This document shows positions 33,285 to 42,417 of a DNA stretch of 64,000 bases, piece after piece. Position 1 is the stretch's first letter; every line of letters begins with the position of its first letter. The position numbers and the translations under genes are program-made. The notes below the pieces were generated by a model. That model had not been told where the DNA came from and searched no databases. It saw nothing but the letters and a program-made list of their open reading frames with translations. Location: contig CAVPGP010000002.1 of NCBI GenBank assembly GCA_963704025.1, forward strand, positions 930,001 through 994,000. The letters run 5' to 3'. The stretch is from CAVPGP01 sp963704025 (GTDB lineage: Bacteria; Actinomycetota; Thermoleophilia; Gaiellales; Gaiellaceae).

Positions 33285-33598
33285 GCCACTCGGCGCAGTT
33301 CGTCGTCGAGCTGACGATCCTGGCGCTCGCGATCTTCCTCGGCTTCGAGGTGGTCTCGAAGGTGCCGACGCTCCTGCACACCCCGCTGATGTCGGGTACG
33401 AACGCGATCCACGGGATCGTGATCGTGGGCGCGATGCTCGTCGCCGGGGCGGCCAACGCCGATAGGTTCACAGGCTGGATCGGCTTCTTCGCGGTGATCC
33501 TCGGTGCGGCGAACGTCGTCGGCGGCTTCGTCGTCACCGACCGGATGCTGGAGATGTTCAAGAAGCGCGAGCCGCCGAAGCCGGAGGAGCCCGAGTGA
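33281..33598 (+). CDS. pntAB: NAD(P) transhydrogenase, alpha subunit part 2 (membrane)
   Basis: The 105-residue protein has about four hydrophobic segments and the SKVPTLLHTPLMSGTNAIHG motif of the membrane part of the alpha subunit. The split into two alpha genes is normal for bacteria of this type. GTG start at 33281 overlaps the stop of pntAA. Confidence 0.93.
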   Translation: MSHSAQFVVELTILALAIFLGFEVVSKVPTLLHTPLMSGTNAIHGIVIVGAMLVAGAANADRFTGWIGFFAVILGAANVVGGFVVTDRMLEMFKKREPPKPEEPE

Positions 33599-34983
33599 GC
33601 CAGAACGCGTCGAACCTGGCGTATCTGGTCACGATCATCTGCTTCATCCTCGCGCTGCGGTTCCTGTCATCGCCGACGACGGCGCGGCGCGGCAACTGGA
33701 TCGGCGCGGCCGGGATGGCGATTGCGATCGCGGTCACGCTGGCGAGCAACGAGATCGACACGTACTGGCGGATCATCCTCGGCTCGCTGATCGGCGGCAC
33801 CTTCGGCTTCGTCGCCGCGCGCAAGGTGAAGATGACGGCGATGCCGCAGATGGTGGCGCTCTTTAACGGCGTCGGCGGCGGCGCGGCGGCGCTCGTGTCG
33901 CTCGCGGAGTTCCACAACCAGGCTCCCGATCCGAACCGGCTGCACGGCGACATCTCGGTTGCGATCATCGCATCGGCGCTGATCGGCTCCGTCTCGTTCG
34001 CCGGCTCGATGGTCGCGTTCGCGAAGCTCCAGGAGCTGATCGGCGGGCGGCCGATCACCTATCCGGGGCAGAAGTTCGTCAACCTGCTCCTGCTCGCCGC
34101 GGTCGTGGCCTGCGGGGTCGCCATCGTCGCGGGGGCGGAGCAGCAGTGGCTACTCGGCGCGCTGATCCTCGGCGCGCTGCTCTTCGGCGTGCTGTTCGTG
34201 CTCCCGATCGGCGGCGCGGACATGCCGGTGGTGATCTCGCTCCTGAACGCGTTCACCGGCCTGGCGGCCGCGGCGACCGGGTTCGAGCTCGGCTCCTACG
34301 TCCTGATCGTGAGCGGCGCCCTCGTGGGAGCGTCGGGCACGATGCTGACGCTGCTGATGGGCCGGGCGATGAACCGCTCGATCGGCAACGTCCTCTTCGG
34401 CGCCTTCGGCCAGGTTCAGGCCGCAGGGACCGCCGCGGCGGCGGTCGACGGGTCGGTGCGGCCGGCGAGCGTGGAGGACGTGGCGATCATGCTGGCGTAC
34501 GCGCAGCGGGTCGTGATCGTCCCGGGCTACGGGCTCGCGGTCGCGCAGGCGCAGCACATCGTGAAGGAGCTCGCCGACGAGCTGGAGAAGCGGGGCATCC
34601 AGGTTTCGTACGCGATCCACCCGGTCGCGGGGCGGATGCCGGGCCACATGAACGTTCTGCTCGCAGAGGCGAACGTGCCGTATCCGGCGCTGAAGGAGAT
34701 GGACGAGATCAACCCGGATTTCCCGCAAACGGACGTCGCACTCGTGATCGGCGCGAACGACGTTGTCAATCCGGCCGCGCGCAACGATCCCGGCAGCCCG
34801 ATCTACGGGATGCCGATCCTCGACGTCGACCACGCCAAGCAGATCGTGGTCCTGAAGCGCTCGATGAACCCCGGCTTCGCGGGCATCGACAACCCGCTCT
34901 TCCTCGATCCGAAGACGGTGATGCTCTTCGGCGACGCGAAGGAGTCGGTGACGAGACTCGTGGCGGGGGTCAAGGCACTCTGA
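33595..34983 (+). CDS. pntB: NAD(P) transhydrogenase, beta subunit
   Basis: The 462-residue subunit has about nine membrane helices followed by the NADP-binding domain III. The latter shows VIVPGYGLAVAQAQH, HPVAGRMPGHMNVLLAEA and GANDVVNPAARNDPGSPI, all typical. It forms the proton channel with PntAB and binds NADP(H). GTG start at 33595 overlaps pntAB. Its end overlaps the next gene at CTGA. Confidence 0.95.
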   Translation: MSQNASNLAYLVTIICFILALRFLSSPTTARRGNWIGAAGMAIAIAVTLASNEIDTYWRIILGSLIGGTFGFVAARKVKMTAMPQMVALFNGVGGGAAALVSLAEFHNQAPDPNRLHGDISVAIIASALIGSVSFAGSMVAFAKLQELIGGRPITYPGQKFVNLLLLAAVVACGVAIVAGAEQQWLLGALILGALLFGVLFVLPIGGADMPVVISLLNAFTGLAAAATGFELGSYVLIVSGALVGASGTMLTLLMGRAMNRSIGNVLFGAFGQVQAAGTAAAAVDGSVRPASVEDVAIMLAYAQRVVIVPGYGLAVAQAQHIVKELADELEKRGIQVSYAIHPVAGRMPGHMNVLLAEANVPYPALKEMDEINPDFPQTDVALVIGANDVVNPAARNDPGSPIYGMPILDVDHAKQIVVLKRSMNPGFAGIDNPLFLDPKTVMLFGDAKESVTRLVAGVKAL

Positions 34984-35924
34984 CGGGGATCCCGCTCTTC
35001 ACGGGGCGCCACGTCGAGCTCGCCGTGTCGCCCGACCGGGCCGTGGAGGCCGTGCGAGAGGCGTTCGGCGCGTACGCGCGGGGCGAGTGGACGATGCCGC
35101 CGAAGGTGTACGTTCCGGCCTACCCGGCGGGTGACTTCCGCGCCATGCCCGCGCTCGGCGCGGGGCACGCGATGGTCAAGTGGGTGACGTCGTTCCCCGG
35201 TAACCCGCTGCAGGGCCTGCCGACGGTTATGGGCCTCGTGCTCGTCTCGGACGCGTCGAACGGCCTGCTCAAGGCCGTGCTCGACGCCGCCTCGGTGACG
35301 GCACTGCGCACGGGTGCCGCAGCCGTTTTGGCGGCGGAGGAGCTCGGCCGGCGCGACGCCGGCCGCGCGGCGGTCGTCGGCACAGGCGTGAACGGTCGCG
35401 CAGCGGCGCGGACCTTTCTCGCGCGCGGCCGCTCCGTGTTGGTCTGGGACGTCAACGAGGAACGCGCGCGCAGCGTCGCGTCCGAGCTCCGTGCCGAGGT
35501 CGCCTCGTCGGCGGAGGAGGCTCTCTCCGCTGACATCGTGGTCTCGGTCACGCCGGGCCACGAGGTGCTGTTCCCGGAAGGCTCGCTCCGGCCCGGCCAG
35601 CACGTCAGCCTGATGGGCGCGGACGGCCCCGGCAAGGCTGAGATTGCTCCCGGCGAGCTCGCCCGAGTGCGGGTGTTCTGCGACGACTGGGAGCAGGCGA
35701 GCCACGGAGGCGAGCTCGCGCACGCCGTGGAGCAAGGGTTGCTGGCGCAGGAGGACGTCGGGCTCCTCGGCCAGGTCGTGGCGGGCTCCGCACCGGGTCG
35801 ACAGAGCGAGGAGGAGATCACGGCGTTCGACTCCACGGGGCTCGCCATCCAGGACCTCGCGATCGCGCTCGCGGCCCTCGAGGCGGCCGACGACCTCCCC
35901 GACCTGCCCCGCTTTGCGCTTTAG
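34980..35924 (+). CDS. Ornithine cyclodeaminase / mu-crystallin family protein
   Basis: The 314-residue protein has the family N-terminal layout (VREAFGAYARGEWTMPPKVYV) with MPALGAGHAMVKWVTSFPGN, ASVTALRTGAAAVLA and a Rossmann fold AAVVGTGVNGRAAARTFL. These NAD(P) enzymes deaminate or reduce amino or imino acids; the substrate is not clear. No ATG, GTG or TTG lies in frame before the conserved IPLFTGRHVEL, so the CTG at 34980, overlapping the pntB stop as CTGA, is the most likely start. It converges on the FAD oxidase. Confidence 0.85.
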   Translation: MTGIPLFTGRHVELAVSPDRAVEAVREAFGAYARGEWTMPPKVYVPAYPAGDFRAMPALGAGHAMVKWVTSFPGNPLQGLPTVMGLVLVSDASNGLLKAVLDAASVTALRTGAAAVLAAEELGRRDAGRAAVVGTGVNGRAAARTFLARGRSVLVWDVNEERARSVASELRAEVASSAEEALSADIVVSVTPGHEVLFPEGSLRPGQHVSLMGADGPGKAEIAPGELARVRVFCDDWEQASHGGELAHAVEQGLLAQEDVGLLGQVVAGSAPGRQSEEEITAFDSTGLAIQDLAIALAALEAADDLPDLPRFAL

Positions 35925-35933
35925 ATTCGCGTT

Positions 35934-37061
35934 CTAGAACAGCCGCCCCGGATCGAACAGGTCGAGCTCGGCGGGCTGCTCGCCGAGAACAGCCCGCGCC
36001 ACCAGGTCGCCGCAGCCCAGGCCGAGAACGTTGCCGTGCCCCGCGTAGCCGCCGGCGAGCCAGATGCGCTCGCGCCCCGGAACGGGCCCCACGAGCGGCA
36101 GGCCGTCGGGCGAGCCGCCCCAGATCCCTGCCCAGCGGTGGGTGATCGCGGGGCGGAAGCCGGCAAGCCGCTCGACGAGCTCGTCGATCCGCCGCTGCAC
36201 CTCGGGCGTCGTCTGCTCGACATCCGTGTACTCGCTCTCGAGCGCCGCGTCCCGGCTGCCCCCCAGAACGAGCCGGCCGTCAAGAAGCTGGTGCCAGTAG
36301 TCGTAGCCGTTGCGGGCGTAGTGCGGCAGCGGGTACCGGAGCTCCGGCAGCGGCTCCGTCGCGACGACCTGACCGCGCGTCGGACGGACGAGCTCGCGAA
36401 GCTCAGGCACAAGGGCGCCGGTGAGGCCGTCGGTGGCAAGCACAACCGTATCGGCCTTCAGCTCGCCGATCTCGACGCGGCTGTATTCGACGATCTCGGC
36501 GCCAGCTTCCGCGGCGAGGCGCGCGAGCCGCCGGACCCAGCGCGCAGGCTGAAGTGCCCCGTCCGGCGGGTTCAGGATCGCCCCGTGGTAGAGGCCGCCG
36601 AGTGTCTCGGCGAGCGAGTCCGGCTCGACCCATTCACCGGCGAAGCCGTCAGCCTCGAGCGCGGCGTGCTCGGCGCTCAGCTGGTCCCGCTCGCCCGTGT
36701 CTGCTGCCAGGCGGAGGCTGCCGACCCGCCTGAATGCGTCGCCGGCGAGTGACTCGAGCCGGTCCAGGGTCCGCTCCGTGAACTGCCAGAGGCGGCGAGC
36801 CCGCTCGGGGCCGAGCTCCGCCCGCGCCCGGTCATAGGGACCTGCCCCGCCGCGGAGAGCGAACCCGCCGTTGCGGCCGCTGGCGCCCCCGGCGACCTCC
36901 CGCGCCTCGTGCAGCCGAACGCCCAGCCCGGCCTCCGCAAATGTCAGCGCACACGAGCAGCCGGTGACGCCGCCGCCGACGACGATCACATCGGGGCGTG
37001 CGCCGAGCCGGTTGCGCGGCAGCGGCTCGGCCGCCTCCTCCAGCCAGTACGAGATCGTCAT
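35934..37061 (-). CDS. FAD-dependent oxidoreductase, DAO family
   Basis: The 375-residue protein has the dinucleotide motif VIVVGGGVTGCSCALTFAEAG near residue 25, the GASGRNGGFALRGG loop and a C-terminal WLAGGYAGHGNVLG. This matches amino-acid or polyamine oxidases of the DadA/PuuB type, which use FAD and oxygen or a quinone. Head-to-head neighbours do not reveal the substrate. A link to the convergent cyclodeaminase-like enzyme in amino acid turnover is possible. Confidence 0.88.
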   Translation of the reverse strand: MTISYWLEEAAEPLPRNRLGARPDVIVVGGGVTGCSCALTFAEAGLGVRLHEAREVAGGASGRNGGFALRGGAGPYDRARAELGPERARRLWQFTERTLDRLESLAGDAFRRVGSLRLAADTGERDQLSAEHAALEADGFAGEWVEPDSLAETLGGLYHGAILNPPDGALQPARWVRRLARLAAEAGAEIVEYSRVEIGELKADTVVLATDGLTGALVPELRELVRPTRGQVVATEPLPELRYPLPHYARNGYDYWHQLLDGRLVLGGSRDAALESEYTDVEQTTPEVQRRIDELVERLAGFRPAITHRWAGIWGGSPDGLPLVGPVPGRERIWLAGGYAGHGNVLGLGCGDLVARAVLGEQPAELDLFDPGRLF

Positions 37062-37147
37062 GCGTGGGCGATCCTAGCCCGGCCGATGCGCGCGACTCAC
37101 GAGGCAGCGTGCGGTCCATCAGGCGGCCCGGGCTCGGTTGTCGAGGC

Positions 37148-38140
37148 TCAACTCGTCGGCATCACCTCCCGGTAGAGACCGTCTCCGCCCACGACGAGCC
37201 CGGCCAGCTCCAGCTCGGACAGCGCTCCGGCCAGGACCCCGGCGTCGAGCTCCAGGCGGCCGACGAGCTCGTCGATCGCTGCGGCACCGTCACGGAGTGC
37301 GTCCAGGACGCGCGCCGCGGCCGGTGAGAGGTCTGGTCGAACGGTGGGCGCCCGCTCGATCCCGAGCGACTCCAGGACGTCGCCGACGGCTGTGAGCGGC
37401 GTCGCACCGAGCCGGAGCAACGCATTCGAGCCGCGCGAGAGGCCCGACGTGATCTCCCCCGGCACCGCGAAGACCTCCCGCCCCTCCTCGAGCGCGAGGT
37501 CGGCCGTGATCAGCGAGCCGCTCCGTTCCCGGGCCTCGACGACGACCGTCGCGGCCGCAAGCCCGGCGATGATGCGGTTCCTGGCCGGGAAGCGCCAGGG
37601 CGCGGGCTCGACTCCAGGCGCATACTCCGAGACGACGAGCCCGGACTCGCAGATGCGGTGTGCGAGCTCGCGATGTGCGGCCGGGTAGTCGCGGTCGACG
37701 CCGCAGCCGAGCACCGCGACGGTCCTGCCGGCGGCCTCGAGCGCGCCGCGATGCGCCTCGGCGTCGATCCCTCGCGCAAGACCGCTGACGACGACCAAGC
37801 CGGCGGCCGCCAGCTCGCGGCCGAGCATCCGTGCGACGCCCGCTCCGTAGCCCGAGCAGGCGCGGGCCCCGACGACCGCAACCCCAGGATGGGCCAGCAC
37901 TTCGAGCTCGCCGTCGCCACGGACGAACAACCCGGGCGGCGGATCATGGATCGCCCTCAGCAGGGCCGGAAACGCATCATCCGAGCGGGGGAGCCAGCGC
38001 ACGCCGGCAGTCCGGAGCGCCCGGACGAACGCCGCTTGATCGAAGCGCCGCCTGAACGCGGCGAACCTCGCGTCCTCCGGAGCCCGCACGAGGTGGAGCC
38101 CGGACTCCGAGGCGTAGGCTGCCAGCACGAGCTCGTTCAC
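37148..38140 (-). CDS. dprA: DNA-processing protein DprA
   Basis: The 330-residue protein carries the extended Rossmann (SLOG) domain: VAVVGARACSGYGAGVARMLG, VVSGLARGIDAEAHRGAL, AVLGCGVDRDYP and AVPGEITSGLSRGSNALL. A C-terminal winged-helix-like domain follows (DGAAAIDELVGRLELDAG). It loads RecA on incoming single-stranded DNA during natural transformation. It overlaps the comM/yifB gene by 4 bases and ends the long housekeeping run. Confidence 0.93.
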   Translation of the reverse strand: MNELVLAAYASESGLHLVRAPEDARFAAFRRRFDQAAFVRALRTAGVRWLPRSDDAFPALLRAIHDPPPGLFVRGDGELEVLAHPGVAVVGARACSGYGAGVARMLGRELAAAGLVVVSGLARGIDAEAHRGALEAAGRTVAVLGCGVDRDYPAAHRELAHRICESGLVVSEYAPGVEPAPWRFPARNRIIAGLAAATVVVEARERSGSLITADLALEEGREVFAVPGEITSGLSRGSNALLRLGATPLTAVGDVLESLGIERAPTVRPDLSPAAARVLDALRDGAAAIDELVGRLELDAGVLAGALSELELAGLVVGGDGLYREVMPTS

Positions 38141-39600
38141 ACGGAGCCCTGGAGCGGCGATCGATACGAGAGCGCCTCGGAAACGTGCTCCGGGAGGACC
38201 GCCTCCGCCTCCGCCAACGCGGCGACCGTCGCCGCGACCCGGGCGACACGAGCTCGGCCGCGGCCGGAGAGCGGCAGCCGCTCCACGGCACGTGTCAGCA
38301 GCTCGTCCGCGTCACGCGTTCGTCTGGGCGGCGCCTCGTCGATCCTGCGCCTGGCGGCCTCGACTCGACGCCGAACCTCCCCGGACGCCTCACCGCGGCC
38401 GTTCGCGAGCTCCTGGGCGCGGGCCCGAGGAACGGTCACCACGAGGTCGAAGCGGTCGAGCAGCGCTCGTGAGAGCTTGTCGCGGTAGCGGGCGAGCCGC
38501 TGCGGCGAGCACGAGCACTCGGAACCGGGGTCGCCGCGGGCACCGCAGGGGCAGAGGTTCATGGTCGCCACCAGCTGGAACCGGGCCGGGAAGACGACGC
38601 AGCCGACGGCGCGAGCGACGGTGATGGCTCCGTCTTCGAGCGGCTGCCTGAGCGCCTCGAGCGCGGGCCGCTGGAACTCGGCCAGCTCGTCGAGGAGCAG
38701 GATCCCATGGTGGGCGAGGCTCGCCTCGCCGGGTCGAAGGGCCGGCCCGCCGCCCACGATCGCGGCGGTGGACGCTGTGTGGTGCGGCGCGCGAAAGGGC
38801 GGGATCCAGACGAGCGGTCGATCTGCCGGCAGCAGGCCTGCGACGGAATGGATACGAGAGACCTCGAGCGCCGCCTCCTCCGCGAGCGGTGGGAGGATCC
38901 CCGGCAGCCTGCGGGCGAGCATCGTCTTGCCGGTGCCCGGCGGTCCGCCGAGGAGGAGGTTGTGACGGCCTGCCGCCGCCAGCTCGAGGGCCCGCCGCGC
39001 CCGCTCCTGGCCCCGGACGTCGGCCAGATCCGCCACCGGCGGCGGCGGAGCGGCCTCCGGCGCCTCCCACGCCGGCGGCGGGGCGTCTCCGCGCAGGTAC
39101 TCGACGGCGTCCGCCAGGTGCGGCACCGGAATGGGCTCGACGCCGGCAAGCGCCACCTCGGGGGCCGACTCCGCGGCGCAGAGCAGCTTCCGCAGCCCCG
39201 ACCGGCGGGCGCCCTCCGCCGACGCCAGCGCACCGCCGACCGGGCGCAGACCCCCGTCGAGCGACAGCTCGCCGACCGCCGCGTGGCCGGCCAGCGCGTC
39301 GGGTGGAATCTGGCGCGAAGCAGCGAGGACGGCCAGTGCGATCGGAAGATCGAAGCCGGACCCCTCCTTCCTCAACTCGGCTGGCGCGAGGTTCACCGTG
39401 ATGCGCCGTTGCGGCCATTCCAGCTCCGCGGATGCGATCCCGCTGCGAACCCGCTCCTTGGCCTCCTGGCACGCACGGTCTGCCAACCCGACGATCGCGA
39501 ACGCGGGTACGCCGAGCTGCAGATGCGCCTCGACGTCGACTCGACGCGCGTCGAGGCCCACGAGCGCGTGCGTGACGGTGCGGGCGAGCACCTGAGCCAC
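38137..39600 (-). CDS. comM: YifB/ComM family Mg-chelatase-like ATPase
   Basis: The 487-residue protein has an N-terminal Lon-protease-like fold (GVPAFAIVGLADRACQEAKERV), a central AAA+ module with Walker A LLGGPPGTGKTMLARRLPGILPP and Walker B LLLDELAEFQR, and the Mg-chelatase C-terminal part. ComM helicases promote branch migration in natural transformation. Direct coupling to dprA supports that role here. Confidence 0.93.
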   Translation of the reverse strand: MAQVLARTVTHALVGLDARRVDVEAHLQLGVPAFAIVGLADRACQEAKERVRSGIASAELEWPQRRITVNLAPAELRKEGSGFDLPIALAVLAASRQIPPDALAGHAAVGELSLDGGLRPVGGALASAEGARRSGLRKLLCAAESAPEVALAGVEPIPVPHLADAVEYLRGDAPPPAWEAPEAAPPPPVADLADVRGQERARRALELAAAGRHNLLLGGPPGTGKTMLARRLPGILPPLAEEAALEVSRIHSVAGLLPADRPLVWIPPFRAPHHTASTAAIVGGGPALRPGEASLAHHGILLLDELAEFQRPALEALRQPLEDGAITVARAVGCVVFPARFQLVATMNLCPCGARGDPGSECSCSPQRLARYRDKLSRALLDRFDLVVTVPRARAQELANGRGEASGEVRRRVEAARRRIDEAPPRRTRDADELLTRAVERLPLSGRGRARVARVAATVAALAEAEAVLPEHVSEALSYRSPLQGSV

Positions 39601-39653
39601 GGTACGGGCGCACCGCGCACACGTCTGTCACAAATCTGGAAAGAAAGACCCGG

Positions 39654-40766
39654 CTAGGCGCGGGCGACGAGCACGTCCTCGAAGTACTCGCCTGAGCGGC
39701 GGCCGGTCCGCCGGTTCACGTGGCGGCGGAGCCGCCGCTCGAGCTCGAGCCCGGCGCGGGTGAGGATCTCCGGATAGAGCTGGCGTCGATCGTTGACGAC
39801 GACAAGCAGCAGCGCCCCGGAGGGCAGGACGTCTCTCGTGCGCGCCAGGACCGCGGCGACTCCGTTCGAGTACGCGTCGATCGACGCGCGGCTCGTCCCG
39901 CGCGCAGCGGCCCCGAGCTCGAGGTCTCGACGGTCGTCCAGGCCGAGCAGCTCGTACGCATAGCGGTGCTGCTCGTGGTAGTCGATCAGCCCGGGGTACG
40001 GCGGCGACGTCAGCACGGCGTCGACCGCCGGCAGCTCGAGCTCACGCGAGTCGCCGTGGAGCACGTCGGCGCTGCCCTTGCCCCGCAGCTTCGCGAACTC
40101 CTTGATCCGCCTCAGCGTGTCGACCGTGTAGCGCGAGACGAACTGGCGCGCCGTGGCAACGGGCCGGCAGATGCGCTTGTGCTTGTGGCACCAGTACTCG
40201 TCGAGCTGCGGCGCGCGCGGGAAGTCCAGATCGAAGTGTGTCGTCCGCCGCGCGGAGCGCGCCGCCCGGGCGAGGATCACGCGCAGGACGTCCGCGTGCT
40301 CGTAGTCGTCCACGAGCGAGCGGAAGAAGAGGAGCTCCGCCGCGGCTTCAGGCGCATACCAACGGCGGACGAACGGGGGCACGTCGTCGGGCGGCTCGAG
40401 CTTGAAGCGGCCGAAGCGAGCCAGCGCGTCGCGAAGCTCGCGCTCCAGGACGAACAGGTTGTAGCGCTCGGTCTTGACGCGCATCAGCAGGCAGTTGAAC
40501 GCCGCGACGTCGATCCCGACCGCGCTCCGGCCGCTCTCGAGCGACTGAACGAGGGTCGTTCCCGAGCCGGCAAACGGGTCGAGCACCCGCGCGTCCGCCG
40601 CCACGTATCGGTCGAGCAGGGTCTCGACGAGCTGTGGGATGAACTTCCCCAGGTACGGATGCAGCCGGTGGACGTGCTTCGTTCGCTCACGCTCCGGGAG
40701 CGCGCTCTCCGACCAGGAGAGCTCGAGGTCGATCTCGGCGTAGAGGGCGTCCTGCGTCCGGGCCAC
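39654..40766 (-). CDS. Orphan DNA N4/N6 amino-methyltransferase
   Basis: The 370-residue protein has motif X-like HPYLGKFIPQLVETLL, motif I VLDPFAGSGTTLVQSLESG (residues about 60-78) and, 180 residues later, the catalytic motif IV TSPPYPGLIDYHEQ. Motif order I then IV, with a long target-recognition insert between, fits an alpha-like amino-methyltransferase acting on adenine N6 or cytosine N4. No restriction enzyme gene is adjacent. It sits between the comM/dprA pair and the yraN/rnhB genes. Confidence 0.85.
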   Translation of the reverse strand: MARTQDALYAEIDLELSWSESALPERERTKHVHRLHPYLGKFIPQLVETLLDRYVAADARVLDPFAGSGTTLVQSLESGRSAVGIDVAAFNCLLMRVKTERYNLFVLERELRDALARFGRFKLEPPDDVPPFVRRWYAPEAAAELLFFRSLVDDYEHADVLRVILARAARSARRTTHFDLDFPRAPQLDEYWCHKHKRICRPVATARQFVSRYTVDTLRRIKEFAKLRGKGSADVLHGDSRELELPAVDAVLTSPPYPGLIDYHEQHRYAYELLGLDDRRDLELGAAARGTSRASIDAYSNGVAAVLARTRDVLPSGALLLVVVNDRRQLYPEILTRAGLELERRLRRHVNRRTGRRSGEYFEDVLVARA

Positions 40767-40787
40767 CCCCCGGGGTTCGACGGCTCG

Positions 40788-41108
40788 CTAAAAGGCTCCT
40801 TCCACGCGCTTGAGGCGGCCGGCCCGCTCGACCACGACGTCGAAGCGCACCTCGAGCTGCAGGAGCTCCGGCCGCAACGCGAGCCACGCCTCCGCTGCGC
40901 GCCGGATGCGGCGCTGCTTCTCGAGCCCGACCATGTCGAGTGGGTCGCCCCAGCGCTCGCCGGTCTTGGCCTTCACCTCGCAGAAGACGAGACGACGCCC
41001 GCGACGGACGACGAGGTCGAGCTCGTTCCCTCCCGCCCACGCGTTGAGCTCGAGGATCCGGTAGCCACGCAGGAGGTAGTGACGCGCCGCCCGGCGCTCG
41101 GCCCTCAG
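40788..41108 (-). CDS. yraN: YraN/UPF0102 family nuclease-fold protein
   Basis: The 106-residue protein has the family core RGYRILELNAWAGGNELDLV, VFCEVKAKTG and the C-terminal helices. These are the PD-(D/E)XK-like motif residues (Glu/Asp in NELDLV, the EVK box). The family neighbour rnhB, overlapping directly, confirms it. No ATG, GTG or TTG precedes the core in frame. The CTG at 41108, overlapping the rnhB stop as CTGA, puts the start at the family-typical distance from GYRIL. Confidence 0.82.
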   Translation of the reverse strand: MRAERRAARHYLLRGYRILELNAWAGGNELDLVVRRGRRLVFCEVKAKTGERWGDPLDMVGLEKQRRIRRAAEAWLALRPELLQLEVRFDVVVERAGRLKRVEGAF

Positions 41109-41812
41109 GCCGACGCGGCGGCGGCGAGCTCCTCGTCCGTCCCCTCGTCCGTCTGGTAGCCCTGATTCGTCTGGTAGCACGTGTCTCTCTGGTAACACAG
41201 CGCCTGGAAGGACATGCGGTGGATCTCCGACGGTCCACGCTCGCGGACGACCCGCGAGTGCCCCGGCGTGATGTAGCCGACGTGGGACGAGAAGCCGAAG
41301 GCGGGATAGAGCGCGTCGGCGCGTCTCATGTAGCGGTCGCGCGTCACCTTCGCCACGATCGACGCGGCGGCGATCGCCGCGCTCTTCGTGTCGCCGTCGA
41401 CGACCGCGCGATGCGCCGGCGCCTCCCTCCCGAGGCGGAACCCGTCGACGAGGCACGCGTCGGCGGGCTGGCAGCCGCGCAGCGCTGCCCGCAGACCCGC
41501 CAGGTTGCAGCGGTGGAGCCCGTGGCGGTCGATGACGCTGGGCGGGAAGACGTGCACGGAGACCTTGGCGGCGCACGAGGTGACGGCGAAGAACAGCTCT
41601 TCGCGCGTGTCGTGGGTGAGCTGCTTCGAGTCGTTCAGCCGCGCGAGCGGCCGCACGCGGTGGTCGCGGAGGGACTCGTAGTCGAGCAGCACCCCGGCCA
41701 CGACCAGCGGCCCCGCCAGCGACCCCCGCCCTGCCTCGTCCGCGCCGGCGACGAAGCGGACGCCGAGCCTGCGGTCGAACCGGAGGAGCTTCTGGCCGAT
41801 CGGAGTCGCCAC
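41105..41812 (-). CDS. rnhB: Ribonuclease HII
   Basis: The 235-residue enzyme starts after an upstream gap and has GADEAGRGSLAGPLVVA with catalytic Asp25 and Glu26, VDGDTKSAAIAAASIVAKVTRD and the HVGYITPGHSRVV segment. It removes RNA from RNA-DNA hybrids and single ribonucleotides. The C-terminal tail has three imperfect 6-residue repeats (CYQRDT, CYQTNQ, GYQTDE) that are not part of the family core. It overlaps yraN. Confidence 0.94.
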   Translation of the reverse strand: MATPIGQKLLRFDRRLGVRFVAGADEAGRGSLAGPLVVAGVLLDYESLRDHRVRPLARLNDSKQLTHDTREELFFAVTSCAAKVSVHVFPPSVIDRHGLHRCNLAGLRAALRGCQPADACLVDGFRLGREAPAHRAVVDGDTKSAAIAAASIVAKVTRDRYMRRADALYPAFGFSSHVGYITPGHSRVVRERGPSEIHRMSFQALCYQRDTCYQTNQGYQTDEGTDEELAAAASA

Positions 41813-41877
41813 GGAGCGAGGATAGCCTCGCGTCCGGCGGGAATCGTCACAGCTCTGTCAAAAGAGTGCGCTAAGAG

Positions 41878-42228
41878 CTACGACTGCTGCTTCTCGCGGA
41901 CGCGCGCCTTCTTGCCGACACGGCCTCGGAGGTAGTACAGCTTCGCGCGGTTCACGTCGCCGATCGACATCACCTCGAGCTTTTCGATCTTGGGCGAGTG
42001 CAGGGGGAATGTCCGCTCGACGCCGACGCCGAAGGAGTTCTTGCGGACGGTGAACGTCTCGCGCGCCCCGGCGCCCTGGCGCTTGATCACGATCCCCTCG
42101 TAGACCTGAATGCGGCGCCGCTGGCCCTCGATCACCTGGAAGTGGACGCGGACGGTGTCCCCCGCCTTGAAGCGCGGGATGTCGTCACGCAGCTGCTGCT
42201 GCTCGAGGGATTCGATGACCTTGCTCAT
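41878..42228 (-). CDS. rplS: 50S ribosomal protein L19
   Basis: The 116-residue protein has IPRFKAGDTVRVHFQVIEG, RIQVYEGIVIKRQGAG, TFTVRKNSFGVGVERTFPLHSP and VMSIGDVNRAKLYYLRGRVGKKARV, the complete L19 pattern. The ATG at 42228 begins MSKVIESLEQQQLRDD; earlier codons run into the leader. It is followed downstream by rnhB, the usual order. Confidence 0.97.
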   Translation of the reverse strand: MSKVIESLEQQQLRDDIPRFKAGDTVRVHFQVIEGQRRRIQVYEGIVIKRQGAGARETFTVRKNSFGVGVERTFPLHSPKIEKLEVMSIGDVNRAKLYYLRGRVGKKARVREKQQS

Positions 42229-42417
42229 ACGGAAAGAAGCCGGCGGGTCGCCGCCGACCGCGGAATGGTAGCGAAATCTCGCTGAGAGGGCGGTTTTGGT
42301 CCGCGGCGCACCCCAGTACCCATCCCTAGCCCCCACCCACCCGGGGAGAGAGCCAGGGTAGCCGCCGAGCCCGCACGTTTCCGTGACGAAAGTGGAACTC
42401 TTCTCGCGGGTCTGCGC

